DNA from: Cylindrobasidium torrendii FP15055 ss-10
Lineage: Eukaryota > Basidiomycota > Agaricomycetes > Agaricales > Physalacriaceae
Direction: 5' to 3'
Length of the DNA stretch: 64,000 nt
Assembly (NCBI GenBank): GCA_000934385.1
Contig: KN880435.1
Coordinates: 1 to 64,000 of the forward strand
In this document: positions 20,796 through 33,052 of the stretch, piece after piece
How positions within the stretch are numbered: position 1 is the first letter of the stretch
Layout of the letters: each line of letters starts with the position of its first letter
Notes under the pieces: model-generated
Databases searched by the model: none
What the model was told of the DNA's origin: nothing
Seen by the model: only the letters and a program-made list of their open reading frames with translations
Program-made: the position numbers and the translations under genes

Positions 20796-22863
20796 ATGGT
20801 CCGAATTTATTTTATTCTTTCGTTCCCCATTATGACCCTCGCCGTCTTGTCGTCCTTGCCGTCCCCACCACTTCTTTCTGGTGCCACTGGTGGCGCGTTT
20901 CCTTTCCCTCTCGCTGCTCAAGCCAAGCTGAGCACTCAACGACTGGCTTCCGCACCGACCGCCTCACGACAACTTGGGCCGACGGAAGCTGCCTACGTAC
21001 TCCCGTCTCGTGAGAATGGCGTGAACGACATGTACGCTGGTCGTGTCGCAGCAGTCCGTACTGGCAGTACTCACCTCTTTCAGGTATTTACACCTCGGGC
21101 TCACTGCGCCGTCTCACCTTCTGGCTTGGTCGCGTGTGAGCCTCGTCTGGGCCATCCTACGTCTTCGGCATCCCCTCCTTGCTGCTCGTGTCAACATCAT
21201 GGACTACGATGTCATTCGTTTCGAGTGCGTCTAGCCAGCTTCACTTGATCTGTGCCTATCTCAATGTGGTTTGCTAGACACTCATTCCCCAAGTCCCCCC
21301 TCGACGCGGTGAGCGAAGCCCGTGCAAACATCCAGTACAAGCCACTCGACAAGGACGGTGTGTCTTCCAGTCGCACCCGTTGCTAACCACCTTTCAAACT
21401 TCTTTATAGCTTTGATTGACGGATACTTGAACGGACCGCGAACATTGTCCAATGACAAACTCGCATGCCTACTACTCTCTAGCACCTCTTCTGACACCAT
21501 GGTGCAATCCCCACCAGCTACCCCCGTATCGAATTCTTCTATGAACACGGAAAACGCGGATTTGCGGCAACACGACATCCTCATCTGTACCACGCACTTT
21601 GTTGGGGATGGCATGGCCCTCCATCAGACGGCAAACGACTTCTTCGCATTACTTGGCAGCTCTCATGATCAACAAGCGTTGTGGGCGATGGTCGAACAGG
21701 AGTGGCGCGCGCAGCGTTCCAAGGCGCGTTCTATTTTTCACACGAACTCCACAGAATGTGACTGACCTGTCTATTCGTGTGCAGGAAAGCATTCTGCCGA
21801 CGCCCCTCGAGCACAGGCTGCCGCTCCCCGAAAAGCCGTCGAAATTTCGGGATGCCGTCGCACGAGTCGACTACGAGAACCTTCAGAAAAAGCAGATTGT
21901 GAGTGTCTATTGGGTATCTTCTGGGTTGAACGAATGTAATGGATTTTGTTATAGGGTGGGCAAGTGTTCCCCAAGCGGCATGGAAAGACGAGGCATACAG
22001 TTGTACCTACTGTCGCCATCGACGAGGCTCGCACGAAAAGGATACTGAAGACGTGCAAAGCAAACGGCGTGTCTATCTCCGCCGCTATGTTTGCCCTTTG
22101 CAATGTCGCGTGGACTAGAGCTTCAGGAAATTCTGGCGAGCTTCCAACGTGAGCCATTATCCTGGTATGCTAGCCCTTCCGAACTAATGACCGAGGTTCT
22201 GCAGATTGTTGTATTCAGTAATGAATCTCAGGTCAAACCTCCGCGCTGAAAAGGCACTTCACGATTCGTACTGGTTCATTGCCGTATGGCCTTTTCGTTG
22301 AAGCCTGCGTTTCTCTGATTCATTCAAAGGTCACATATTTCAATGTTATCCTTCCAACGTTTTTGCCTGCGGACGGTGAAAACCTCGTCAAGACCTTCTG
22401 GCATCGCTCTAGGTCAAGCAAACAGCAGATGGGTGCTGCGGCTCGCAGCCCGATGCTCATCCAACGCACCCAGTTCATGGCAGATGAACGTGCTGCACGC
22501 TCACGCGTGTTTGCGAAAGAGGACGACGAGAAAGCACGAGGAATCTGGACGCCCCCGCCTTCGCCGAAACCAAAGAAAGCCGATGTACCTGCGCCAGCGC
22601 CTTCGGCCGCCCTCATGGGACTCTCGATGCTTGGGAATCTCGACGGGATATACCACCATGAGACCTTTGGCGAGGTCAAGCTCAATACACTCACGACGGG
22701 CTCGAGGCAGCGTTCTGGCGCGATCCTGCTCTTCGCATACACCTTCGTAGGAAAACTCTGGATTTCGTTAGGGTACGACGAGAACGGCTTAGAACCAGAA
22801 CGTGTGCAAACTTTCTGGGCTCAGCTCCTGGCGGGCGTGGATGAATTTTTGGATCTGCAATGA
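20796..22863 (+). CDS. HXXXD-type CoA-dependent acyltransferase (condensation/AATase-like)
   Basis: Eight exons: 20796-21031, 21084-21224, 21278-21357, 21410-21723, 21785-21898, 21955-22148, 22205-22283 and 22330-22863, about 563 residues. The catalytic motif is HFVGDG in exon 4 (HxxxDG). Early segments LGPTEAAYVLPSRENGVNDM and a later WAILRLRHPLLAARV fit the fungal acyltransferase family that shares the chloramphenicol-acetyltransferase/condensation fold, to which alcohol acetyltransferases belong. The C-terminus has a second barrel half. The substrate is unknown. The start at 20796 follows a TATA-like box very closely, so the in-frame ATG at 20832 may be used instead. The intron after 21723 appears to start with GC rather than GT; no GT donor keeps the frame. 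Confidence 0.75.
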
Positions 22864-23291
22864 CTTGGACTCATAAAGTGATTTTTGCCGACGAACAATA
22901 ACCGGACTGGTACCGTGGACTGTTGATTGAACTCCGACTTTCATTATGTTGTAATCATTTATCTGTTATGCTTTAGACATTCTTAGCCCATGGACACAAA
23001 ATACCTACTTTAATTTGCTGGTGTACTAGCTGCCATGTACATAGAGCGTAATGTACAGCTGGCCGTCAACCTTTCTCTTGCTCATCCTGAGAATAGGACC
23101 ATCTGCCTCTTCCAGAACAGAATGCATTTGAAATATTCCTACTCAGTCTGTAGCAAGTCCCCGGTCGTTTCGCAGAAGCCAAATCCTGGTACTTGACCGC
23201 GCAGTTTATGCAAGGCCACATGCGTACCTGCAGTCTCTTATGAAGTAACCATGCATTATAACCACAGACAATAAATACATGTTCTACTAGT
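22864..23291. other. Convergent 3' intergenic region
   Basis: Lies between two genes that face each other. AT-rich, with no gene or repeat seen. Confidence 0.4.
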
Positions 23292-25442
23292 CTACAAGTC
23301 CGGAAGTTCTCTTTGAATCAATCGAGTCCACGTACTGTCCCGCCACCAGTCCTCCATTGCATCTATGCGCTCCCATATGGACTCTTCGTTCAATCCATAA
23401 ATCTCATATTTTCCGCCGTCCAGACTGTTTCCTTCTCGAATGGCAACATCGATTGCAGCTTTATTTTCACCTCTGTTGGGTAGGGTAAACAAGGCTGATA
23501 GTGAGATATGAAGGGAAACGATGAACCTCAAAAGCTCGAGTAGCTCCTGCTTGTCAGGAAAAAAGAGACGAGGTTCAAGGACAGCAAGTATTGCCAATGA
23601 GGCGCGATACAGGAAAGAGTCACCTTCGAGGATAAAAACATCCCACAGTCGCGCGCACGCTTCGAAGGGTAGGTGATCAAGAAACAAGGGTAGAAGCCAA
23701 TCCGGAAGATACGATGCAGGAGATATATGGTGTTGTTTGAAGTTGAAGTAAACTAGATCAATGTGTTAGTGACTAAGAAAGGGAGGGACGATTCGCCTCG
23801 CACTCTTGGGCATGGCATCTGCAAGAAGGGTGTCAAATATTCGGTAATAAGCGTCAACCTGAAAGCAATTAGGGAGGGTTGCGCAGCTCACGGAAACACA
23901 AACGTACATCTGCGCTGGAAGCATCCCCGCCAAAGAAACTGCGCATACAATGTCGCTCGAGAAGATTACGCATGACGACAAAGGCCTTTTGAATCGGCAA
24001 GTTGATGAGGAGCATGGCCGCTATCCTTGCTGCACCTCTCTGGTACCCCAAGCCCTCGTCGCTTCTCGACACCACCCAGGCGTAAAGTAATTCTTTGAGG
24101 TCCGTGTGCATAGGTCCACGTTCTGGTAGGAAAAGATGCAGAGAGGGCAAGGTGGTAGCGACGTCGTCGTCAATCACTGCAGCGGAGGGGAAAGTGCCCG
24201 AAGCTAGCGCGCGTTTGGCGCGAGAGAGGCACATGCGAAAGCTATCTGTGATCCATATCAGCAAGAGCAAATCCTGGAGCAATACAACTATACCTTTGTT
24301 GAGAGCCAAGGGGTTCCCCACAGCGCGCTCCCAGAGTGCGGGGCGCAGCTTGGTGGGCACCCCCTTCCACCAGAGCTTTCGTAGCCGAGAGTTCTTGTTG
24401 ACAACGCGCCAGTCGGGCAATATCTCCTTCTCCCAAATGTGCAAAGTCTCTTCAACCTTTTTCTCTCGCAAGAGACGCCTGTCTTGTAGGGCTTTCCGAC
24501 GTTTATCGGCTGGAGGGAGCCGTTATAGAAACTACGAAAAGGTCCAATACAGCACGCACCCGCCAATCGGCTTTGCCTCATGATATCCTGCCAATCCGCA
24601 AGATGTTTATTATCTTCTTGTTTCGGCTTCGGGGGTAGAAAAGTCGGTCTGGTCTTGCTGATCACTTTCTCGAGGACGCTGGGACCGAGCGAGCGAGAGT
24701 ATTGGTGTTTGGTCGGAGAAAGTGGTAAAGGCGGCAAGTTTTCATTTGACAGAGAGACCGCCATAGACTGAATAGCTCGATGTGTAGGCGAAGGGGCTCG
24801 TGAGGATGACCGTGACAAGGTCACTTGTGGGGACTCTGGTTGAGTGGACGATACTGTAGGGAGCGCGGCCTCTTGATATCGGTCTTCGGAATGGCGGGAA
24901 GAGCTTGAGGCTGTGTTGTGGGATATCCGAGAGTCCGTGGAGAGAGTGACGCGGTGGCCAGCCGACTGCGAGGCATCGATGATGACCGAGGGATATTCTT
25001 CCGGCTGCGGCGACGGCGACGGCGACGGCGTACGCACGGCTTTGTCATCTTCCACATTTGCCTCTGCCTCGTTCTCCTCCTCTGACTTGTCAGCGTCGTT
25101 TTGTCCAGACGTAGATCGCGAAAGAATAATGGATTCAAACTTGGGCGGCTCGGAGTCTGGAGAAGATGATCTTGAAGATAGTACAGATTGGGTATCATCC
25201 CCGTTTATGTCAAGCGAGGAGACAGAAGTGTCATGGGGAGAGTGCCCGCCGTGTCCATGGCCGTTGTACTCGTCGTCGTCGGCAGAAACCCGGTGTGCCA
25301 TCTCCTTGCGAATGACATCTCTGGAGAACTGAAGGTCGTATACACTGTCTTCAAGGTCGTCGAATGGGTCGCCGTAGTCAAAGAATCCAACTGGTTTCCT
25401 TGAAGATGTCGGGTGCGAGAGCTGGACAATGTCGGTGTCCAT
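23292..25442 (-). CDS. TBC-domain protein (TBC1D12/14-like) lacking both catalytic fingers
   Basis: Five exons: 25442-24560, 24509-24294, 24245-23908, 23858-23804 and 23752-23292, about 650 residues. The first 300 residues are disordered, Ser/Pro/Glu-rich. The TBC domain then starts with LWWKGVPTKLRPALWERAVG and ends with PDWLLPLFLDHLPFEACARL and WDVFILEGDSFLYRASLAIL. TBC proteins are GAPs for Rab GTPases using an Arg in IxxDxxRT and a Gln in YxQG. Here the first motif reads VIDDDVATTLP (Arg replaced by Thr) and the second reads LGYQRGAARIAA (Gln position occupied by Arg). It may therefore bind Rabs without stimulating hydrolysis. A short additional intron near 23480-23537 is possible, since that insert (FIVSLHISLS...) is atypical. 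Confidence 0.8.
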
Positions 25443-25732
25443 GAGCTAAGTTCAGGAACCAGGTAGCGGCGGTCCACATATAACTCGTGGCGGTGCCGCT
25501 CGATCCCTTACTGCTTGTGGCGTAGGTTAGTTGAAATCTATTTAAGAACGGAGCCCTCGTCTTTGGCGCAGGTACGGTGAAGCAGTGAGAATGGAAGCAA
25601 ACATAAACTACCAAAGAATCCTCAGCAGAGCCATTGCAACAGAGCCCACAAATATCAGAGCGCGAGTCAATACGGTAGATTAAGCTGTACATATGTATAC
25701 GCAGATTCGAAACATTACATCCCTTCCATCCC

Positions 25733-28700
25733 TCATTTCTGCTTGACCAGAGTACCATCCGGCTGGGCAGGTGGGTATCTGCACCACTTGTCCGAAATAG
25801 ATGTGACAGTCCAGGTCCCTTCTAACGCTGAAAAGACGCTGTACGTCCTATCCATCGTCTTTGCCGTATGCGTTTCTAGCACTTTGCCCTGCCTGCCGCT
25901 CTTCGCCACAGACTCGGAACGCTGGTACGTGAAGGTGAACGGTGGTTCGCCGTCTAGCTCAAAGACGATCTCTGCTTGGTCTCCTTCGTGGATATCCTGG
26001 TAGATGCGCTGGCCGGCACCAACCTTGGCTGAAGGTAGCGCGTGAATGTTGTAGTGCAGCGAGGACACTGCAGCTTGACATTTTTTCTGTTGGTGCGCGA
26101 TCGACGTTATGCTCAAAACACCAGGCTGCTGTTGGGTAAGCGAGAATGGCGACGTCTTAGCCTCTTGGTGGTGATTCCTTCCGTTGAGTTTATAGCTGGC
26201 AAAATTGTCAACAGGCCGTTCACGGTCGCGAAGCAGGGAACATGCCTGATAGTCCAAGGAGGAATACCCTCAAGCTGGAACTGGGCCGCTTCGCCGACAC
26301 AGTAATCCTTGCGCGAACTGTCGAAGGGAACGATAGCAGCGCTCTCCGCAACATCGACCCAGATCATAGTCTCCAGCGGGTTCAATTCTGCGTGAGCACA
26401 CCCGGCAGCGTCGGAGACCGACTCAATCATGATGAGATGCGGGCCAGGCGCCATGAACCAGAAGTCCTCGATATTGAGCTTCCACGAACGCTCATTGACC
26501 TCGACAATCTTCAGGACAGGAGTATTGTGGGCCATATTCTTAATCATGAGGTTGACAGTGAACGGAGGTGTGCCTTCAAGGACGATTTTACCGTCGTCGG
26601 AATTATCAAGTGGGCGAAGGTCGTCATTTTGGCAATACGCAAGGCGATTCCGGTTTGCAAAGCGCGCAGACGGACGCATCTTGATGTGTTGCTCGAACAG
26701 TAGACGTTCAGAGCGATGAAGAATCACGTTACGATGCTTGGCCAGTGGGTATGAAGAATCGCCGATCTGCTTCACTTCATAGTATACACGGCCAGGGTTT
26801 GTGGTTTGCAGCTGAAGGCGTGTCCGTGACTGAATGCTAGTGAGAGTAGGTTGGTCGAGGATGCTAGTGCCGCCGTTACCATCATTCTGAGCGATGTTGT
26901 ACATAATTTCGAAGGGGGCCTTCCCTGAAATGACTGGTAAGTCGGGCCACATGTCCATCACAAGTACATACCAGTCAATTCGAGGTCAACATGCGCAGGG
27001 ACACCTTCGCAAACGGAGGGCAAGATGTGCGAGCCGTTGTAACGATCGAAGGTGGCCTCTGTATTCTGGGAGAGTTTTGCTGAAGGGCGTGGGACCCATT
27101 GTACACGGTAGATATCGAAATTGGGAACCACAGTGCCAGGGCATTGCGAGTCAGTGACCTGTTGGTGATCAGCATCTAGCCTACTAGCGGTCAGCCTGTA
27201 CCAACCTTGAGAAGCTCGTATGTCCCCTTGTCTTTAACTTCGAGATAGGCGTTAGCGTTCGTGAAGCGCTTTGTGGAGATGGGCTGATTAGGAGCGTCCA
27301 AGTGGCGATAACGGACACTCCAAGGCTGGACGGACTGTTAGCAGCTCAGCGCTATGGGCAACTCAAAAGCTTACCCCATCGCCGGTGAGACGCAGAGGCA
27401 GCTCAGCCGTCTCGCGCTCTAGCACAGTGACTTCTCGCTTGTCACCATAGAATTTGACGGTAGGCTGCCGGTTTCATGAGCTTCAACGATAGGCGAGTGT
27501 CAAAATGAACATACCTTAATTCTGCGAACGTTCACCGTGATACCGGGAACCGTGATTGGCCTAGTACATTTGTACTTGTCCTGCACGCTGACTACTGACG
27601 CTTTAGTATTGCTGTGTGAGACTGGTAAAATAATCTGACCAAGGTCAATCTCGAAACTGCCTCCATCTCTATCCACTTTTGCAGGTATAGGGACAGAGAT
27701 CATAGCAGGGGAGGACTGGAGATTATAATACATCTTCTTCTCGGCGTCTGTGGGCCCAACAATCTGCAGCTCGACGTTCCATGGCCCGGAGCCCTGCTAA
27801 AGGTTAGGGCAAGACCTCACAGGAAACGGAGCCACACACCCGCAGGTCAACAGCAACATCGATTGCATCCCCGTCACAGGTGCTCATCTGGCGCTTGTTC
27901 CTTGCACCAGACGGGAGAGCAAAATCAGCCAAGGCTGGCGAATGGACAATTTGGTCAATGACGGGACCATCGAGCGCGACTCTCTTGTAGTTCGCGTCAC
28001 TGATCGCCAAAAACTTGATAACATAGTGCCCGCTCTGCTCTGGCTGCACCAACAACTCTCCGCGGGAGGTTGGGAATGTTTGTTGATATTCCCGAGCTGG
28101 CTCGCTGTCGCGCTGGGTAGTATAGTGCAAAGTGAAAGGCGCGGCGCCATGCATTACAGGAGTGAAAGAGACCCCGGTATCCCCAGAGCTGCATACTGTT
28201 GTGAGCCGACATCGTACAAAAGAGACGCACAAGACCTACCACTCGTGGATCTTCTTCCAATCTATTTTGGCGGATGGCATTGGTCGTTCGACGACTTCAC
28301 AGGTCTCGGGTGAGAGGACGTCGCCCGCACAGAACTGCAGGTCTGTTAATACGCAAGACTTGTGAGAATGGATTTTCACCTGACCTTTCCCTGTACGCTT
28401 TCAATGGTATAAATTCCGGGAGCGTTCACAGGCACGGTTATATCCCGATAACCGTCTCCCGATGTCAAAGTCTTTACCCAAGGCTTTCCTTCGCTTTCGC
28501 CTGCGCGCGGGGCGTAGGCAAGTGTGACATTCAGTGGTAAGTCGAGCTTGTCCGCTTCGTTTGCTCCAATGACCAGGGTTGCCTCGCCGCCAATTCTCAT
28601 CGCAGTCGGCTTTCCGGGACCGCATCTATGGAAAGACACAGAAGAGCGGGGAAGGACATTGAACGAACGAGTAGTCGTGGTTGTATGCGCGTCTGTTGGA

Positions 28701-30103
28701 ACCGAAGCCAGATCGGTTCCTACGCGAATGACATTACCTACTGCGTCGGACACTTCTTCAAGAACGTAGAGATGGCTCCCGACAGTTGTAGTAGATACTG
28801 AAAGTGGAACTTTGACATTTTGATGCACCAGACTGCGAGCAGTGGTCAAAGGAAGTTGCCCGTCGGCACCAGTGGGTAGCGCAGCCTTCGTTTCATGATC
28901 CCCCTCGATACCCTCAACAAGGAAATCTTCTTTGCGACCATTTATCTGCTTGAACCAACGCAGGCTAAGAGGCGGCACTCCACTCAGCTCGATGGTGAAT
29001 TCGTGGTCACCATCCTGGCCAGCGCAGCGGACTTCAGGCATACTAGGGATGTCGGCAAATTGGACTCGAGGACAATGGGTGACAAGAACCTCCCATGGGT
29101 ACACCAGTCGCGCCTCGATTCCCGACGCATCGACGACGCGTTCCAAGCGGATTCGACCTGGTTTTGGAAGGCGGAGGTGCATAAGCGACTGGGTGTTCTG
29201 CAATGAGGACTTTTCTATGGATTTTTTGTCTTGTTCATCGTCGTCGTCGTCGTAATCGTCGTAATCATCGGCATGTCGTGCTGAGGCGGTCGCTTTTGCT
29301 GACTGGAGCGCTAGTTGTCGAGTATGCTCGATACTTTTAAGCTCCTTCGAGGACACGTCGATGTAGTCCACTACCGAGCCATCGAGCGAAGTCAATGAAT
29401 AACGCAACGTTATGGGCGCCGTGTTGTTGAGCAGGATGGGAACAAGTGCGGCATCCGTAGCTGAGCCCAGACAGTAATTTGTGCCCCCGGGGTTCAGTTG
29501 CGCGGTGCTTATAGGCGACATGCGGACCGTATGTTGACCGAGCAGGTGGGCATCGTTACTGCCTCCGTACGACGCGCCAGAGAAGCCGAACCAGCTAGAG
29601 AACGCCGATGATGTAGAAGTAGATGGGAGCTCGCCTACAAGGCGTGAGAATTCGCTCAGTCGAATGGATCATGAACACGCACCGTATTGTGCATCCACAG
29701 TGTCTCTGCCGTGCGCGCCCAAATTAAGTGTAATTCCTCCAAACAACAACGCATCGATGAACCAAAGACAGAGTATTTGCAAGGCGACGACGGAGAAGCT
29801 GTATCGTAGCCGAGGGATTCGGAGTTGGGACAATACCAAGCAGTATGCCGCGTCGACCGGTAGCCACTTCCAGCAAAGCCTGCGTGTCTCCCCAAAGCTG
29901 GAGTAGTATGCAATGAAATCAATGGCTTTTATGGCCTAGTAGATGGAGTCAGCCGATGCGTTGAGAAGTTAGTTTTCCAGGACGCTCACCTGGCATAAGA
30001 GACCTATGCTAAGATAGTAAAGTCTTTGAGAGGGTGGGTCGATATACACTTCTGGGATCAATGGACCTTTGCCCTTGTCCGGGTTTTTTGCAGGCGCAGA
30101 CAT
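25733..30103 (-). CDS. POM152: Nuclear pore membrane protein POM152
   Basis: Eleven exons: 30103-29990, 29935-29683, 29634-28385, 28334-28240, 28188-27840, 27793-27515, 27464-27375, 27334-27206, 27158-26972, 26933-26246 and 26195-25733, about 1298 residues, close to the yeast protein's length. The N-terminus has PPSQRLYYLSIGLLCQ followed by hydrophobic segments that anchor it in the pore membrane. The lumenal part is a row of Ig-like repeats marked by phrases such as LSGVPPLSLRW, LEGTPPFTVNL, LEGIPPWTISY and LDGEPPFTFTY. POM152 forms the lumenal ring of the nuclear pore in fungi. The intron between the last two exons begins with GC (AG/GCATGT), giving PPWTISYKLNG across the junction. It is divergent from a dsRNA-binding protein gene 229 bp away. 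Confidence 0.9.
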
Positions 30104-30332
30104 TTCTGGCCCGAATAATTGTGAGGGAAAAGCTTCTCAGAGTCGTAAAGGTCGTCGCCGTGAGTGGGTGAAAGTCAACTTGGTCAATCCACGCGAGACG
30201 CGCGCAGGTTCGATCACATCAACACGCTCTTCTGGAAACCATCATCTTGGTGCTGATTCCCATAAAGAGGCGCCTACCCAGCGCTTATTGTACTATAATC
30301 CTTTGCCCCCATCTACTGAATCGCCCACCATC
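30104..30332. promoter_or_regulatory. Short divergent promoter region (POM152 / dsRNA-binding gene)
   Basis: 229 bp between opposing start codons, presumably holding both core promoters. No specific site recognised. Confidence 0.4.
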
Positions 30333-31307
30333 ATGACTACTCCAACTTTGCCACCGTTGCCAACGGTTCAAGGGGACTACAACATTATGCTTGATATACT
30401 TACCGATGTGACCGCACGCAACCCCGACGATGATGTTTCGCCGGAATATGGAGATCCATCACGCCTGGAAATGCTTGGGAAAAAGGCAGCCGAAGCTGCA
30501 GCATTCTATCACTTCTTCGCCCTTGGCACCTCTGGCCACGATGGTGACCAGCTCCCCCCGGAGCAGCTCAATGTAAGCTCAAAGATTGATAGATTTGTAC
30601 AGATTGATCAACAACAGATAACTTCATAGGAGAGAGTTGTAGACTCCCTGCGCGCGGAAAAAATAGTGCAGTGGATGGATGGATATGGGCTCAAGAGTAG
30701 GATTGCCTGTTACCCACACAACATGCGAAACAATGAAGAGGTCGGTGCCCGGCCCTGCGCCTGATCAGATGTCTAAATTGTCTTATAGGTCGTGCTCAGA
30801 AGCTTCTGGATATATGTTGGGGCATTGTACATCCGCAACGGGCATAACGTCGTTCAAGATTGGATCTCACGCCTTATTGACCCGACGCACGTCCCCCCAC
30901 ACATGGCAGGTGGTGGTGTGCAAAATGCACCCATGCATCCCTCCACATTCGTACGAGAGGCTACGGGGATGCCGCCTCCTCCGCAGCCCATGGGTCAACC
31001 ACCCCCACCGCCGCCCAGTCCGCCGCCACTCACGGGCACCGACAAGCTGATTACGCTCCAGGTCGTCAATCAAGCTGCCCAGCAAAAAGGCTACGTAGTC
31101 ACCTATCCTGCTTCCAGCGATGGCCCTCCTCACAACCCTACGTGGCATGTGAGGTGTGCTCGTATGTGCATAGTCATGTATTTTTCTTCTCCAGTCTCAT
31201 GATTTCTAGTGAACGGGCAAGAGATGGGTGAAGGAAGAGCCCGCAGCCAGAAGGTAGCCAAAGAGGAAGCCGCCAGGATGGCATACAAGGCGATGGGATG
31301 GGCATAA
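30333..31307 (+). CDS. Double-stranded RNA-binding protein with a degenerate RNase III-like domain
   Basis: Four exons: 30333-30572, 30630-30740, 30789-31161 and 31210-31307, about 273 residues. The N-terminal half looks like an RNase III fold: the segment SRLEMLGKKAAEAAAFY corresponds to the RNase III signature (ERLEFLGDxVL), but the acidic residue after LG is replaced by Lys, so catalysis is unlikely. A helical part with WIYVGALYIRNG follows. After a Pro-rich linker (PPPPPPSPPP) comes a C-terminal dsRNA-binding domain. It starts VVNQAAQQKGYVVTYP and ends RARSQKVAKEEAARMAYKAM, with the usual KxxAK(E)xAA pattern. Possible roles are a Dicer partner, rRNA processing or a mitoribosomal protein; the sequence does not decide. 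Confidence 0.7.
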
Positions 31308-31407
31308 GTGGTCGCCAAGTCAGAAGGGTCAAAACTCCCGTAGCATCATAAATGTGTTTGTACTCCGTAATCGTAATAAAAAAAAGTGTCAGTCGTTGAA
31401 GCGTAAA

Positions 31408-32080
31408 TCACCGGAAATACCAAAAGAACACGTAGACACCAAGTAGCACAAGGAAGATGCTAAGTTGTGGGTCCATACCACTGTCGGCAGGTTGGCCCGA
31501 CGCATCTGTGTCACCGCCAAGTCTGTGGCCAGATCCACCGAATGCGCTACTTGTGGAACTTGCTGAATGCTTCTTCACCGCATCCTCCAATCCTCTGTAT
31601 ACCGAGTTACTTCATGGTAGAGAATGCCACAGACGCGCACGTACGATCTATTTGCGCCGCGAATCTGGTCAATCTTGGTATTGCCACGAAGAAAAATGAA
31701 TGTTGGCCTGGATTATTGGTCAAAATAGGCCTGGAGAGAGGTATGTGGGTGCGCACATGGCCATGACCTGGTATTTCCTAGCTACATCTTGTGCAGCGTC
31801 CACGTCCACCTTCAGAAAGTTGACCTTGGGGTATTTTTCGGATAGGGCTGCAAATGTGGGGGCAATAGCATGACAGGGTCCACACCGGCAGAGTGGTTCA
31901 GACAACAGGAAAGGATTCCATAGTATGGGACCTACCACTCGGCGTGGAAGTCGATGACCTGCACGAGGCATCAGACCAATTCAGAGTAAATCCACTATAA
32001 CGCACTGTGACTTTCTCCTTGTCTTGTGCAAGGATACCGTCTAATTGTGACAAAGAAGCGACGTGTATAATAGCCGACAT
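31408..32080 (-). CDS. Thioredoxin-domain protein with C-terminal membrane anchor; splice acceptor damaged
   Basis: Exons 32080-32006, 31958-31936, 31885-31757, 31707-31645 and 31594-31408 would give about 158 residues. The active site is CGPC, preceded by the exon ending DFHAEW, and KVDVDAAQDVARKYQVMAMP follows with the conserved cis-Pro. After a Ser/Gly-rich linker, the tail LSIFLVLLGVYVFFWYF is a single membrane helix, so the protein is tail-anchored, probably facing the cytosol. The intron before the CGPC exon starts with a good donor (GTAGGT) but ends TGCCG instead of TGCAG, and no other AG lies between. Without splicing, the frame meets TAG right after Trp. Either the site is non-canonical, the base is an error, or the gene is broken. 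Confidence 0.75.
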
Positions 32081-32257
32081 GGAAGCTGCTTGGGAAGATT
32101 GGACTCTCGGGCTTCGGCCCGAGGGTGCGGACTCACTAGGGTCACGTGCACCTGTAACAAAACGCGGTTGACAGCCGTCTTTTGCGGCTCGCTCCTTGCT
32201 TCCGACCATCAACTAACCTTCGTCTACTTCTCCACCCTCAACTCTTCAATCAACATC
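32081..32257. promoter_or_regulatory. Divergent promoter of thioredoxin and histone H4 genes, with a TTCG hairpin and an E-box
   Basis: 177 bp between the two starts. CTCGGGC and GCCCGAG flank TTCG at 32106-32123, a perfect 7-bp stem with a stable UUCG-type loop, 26 bp upstream of the thioredoxin start and so probably in its leader. A CACGTG element lies at 32143-32148. Confidence 0.55.
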
Positions 32258-32939
<682 letters not shown>

Positions 32940-33052
32940 TAACTATGGCCCTTGTATATTGGCAGGCTTGTTATCCAATTGCTATCATTGCAGCCAGTGT
33001 AGCGCTGTATATATATACGTATCATTGTGCATCGACATCAATTACAGAGACC

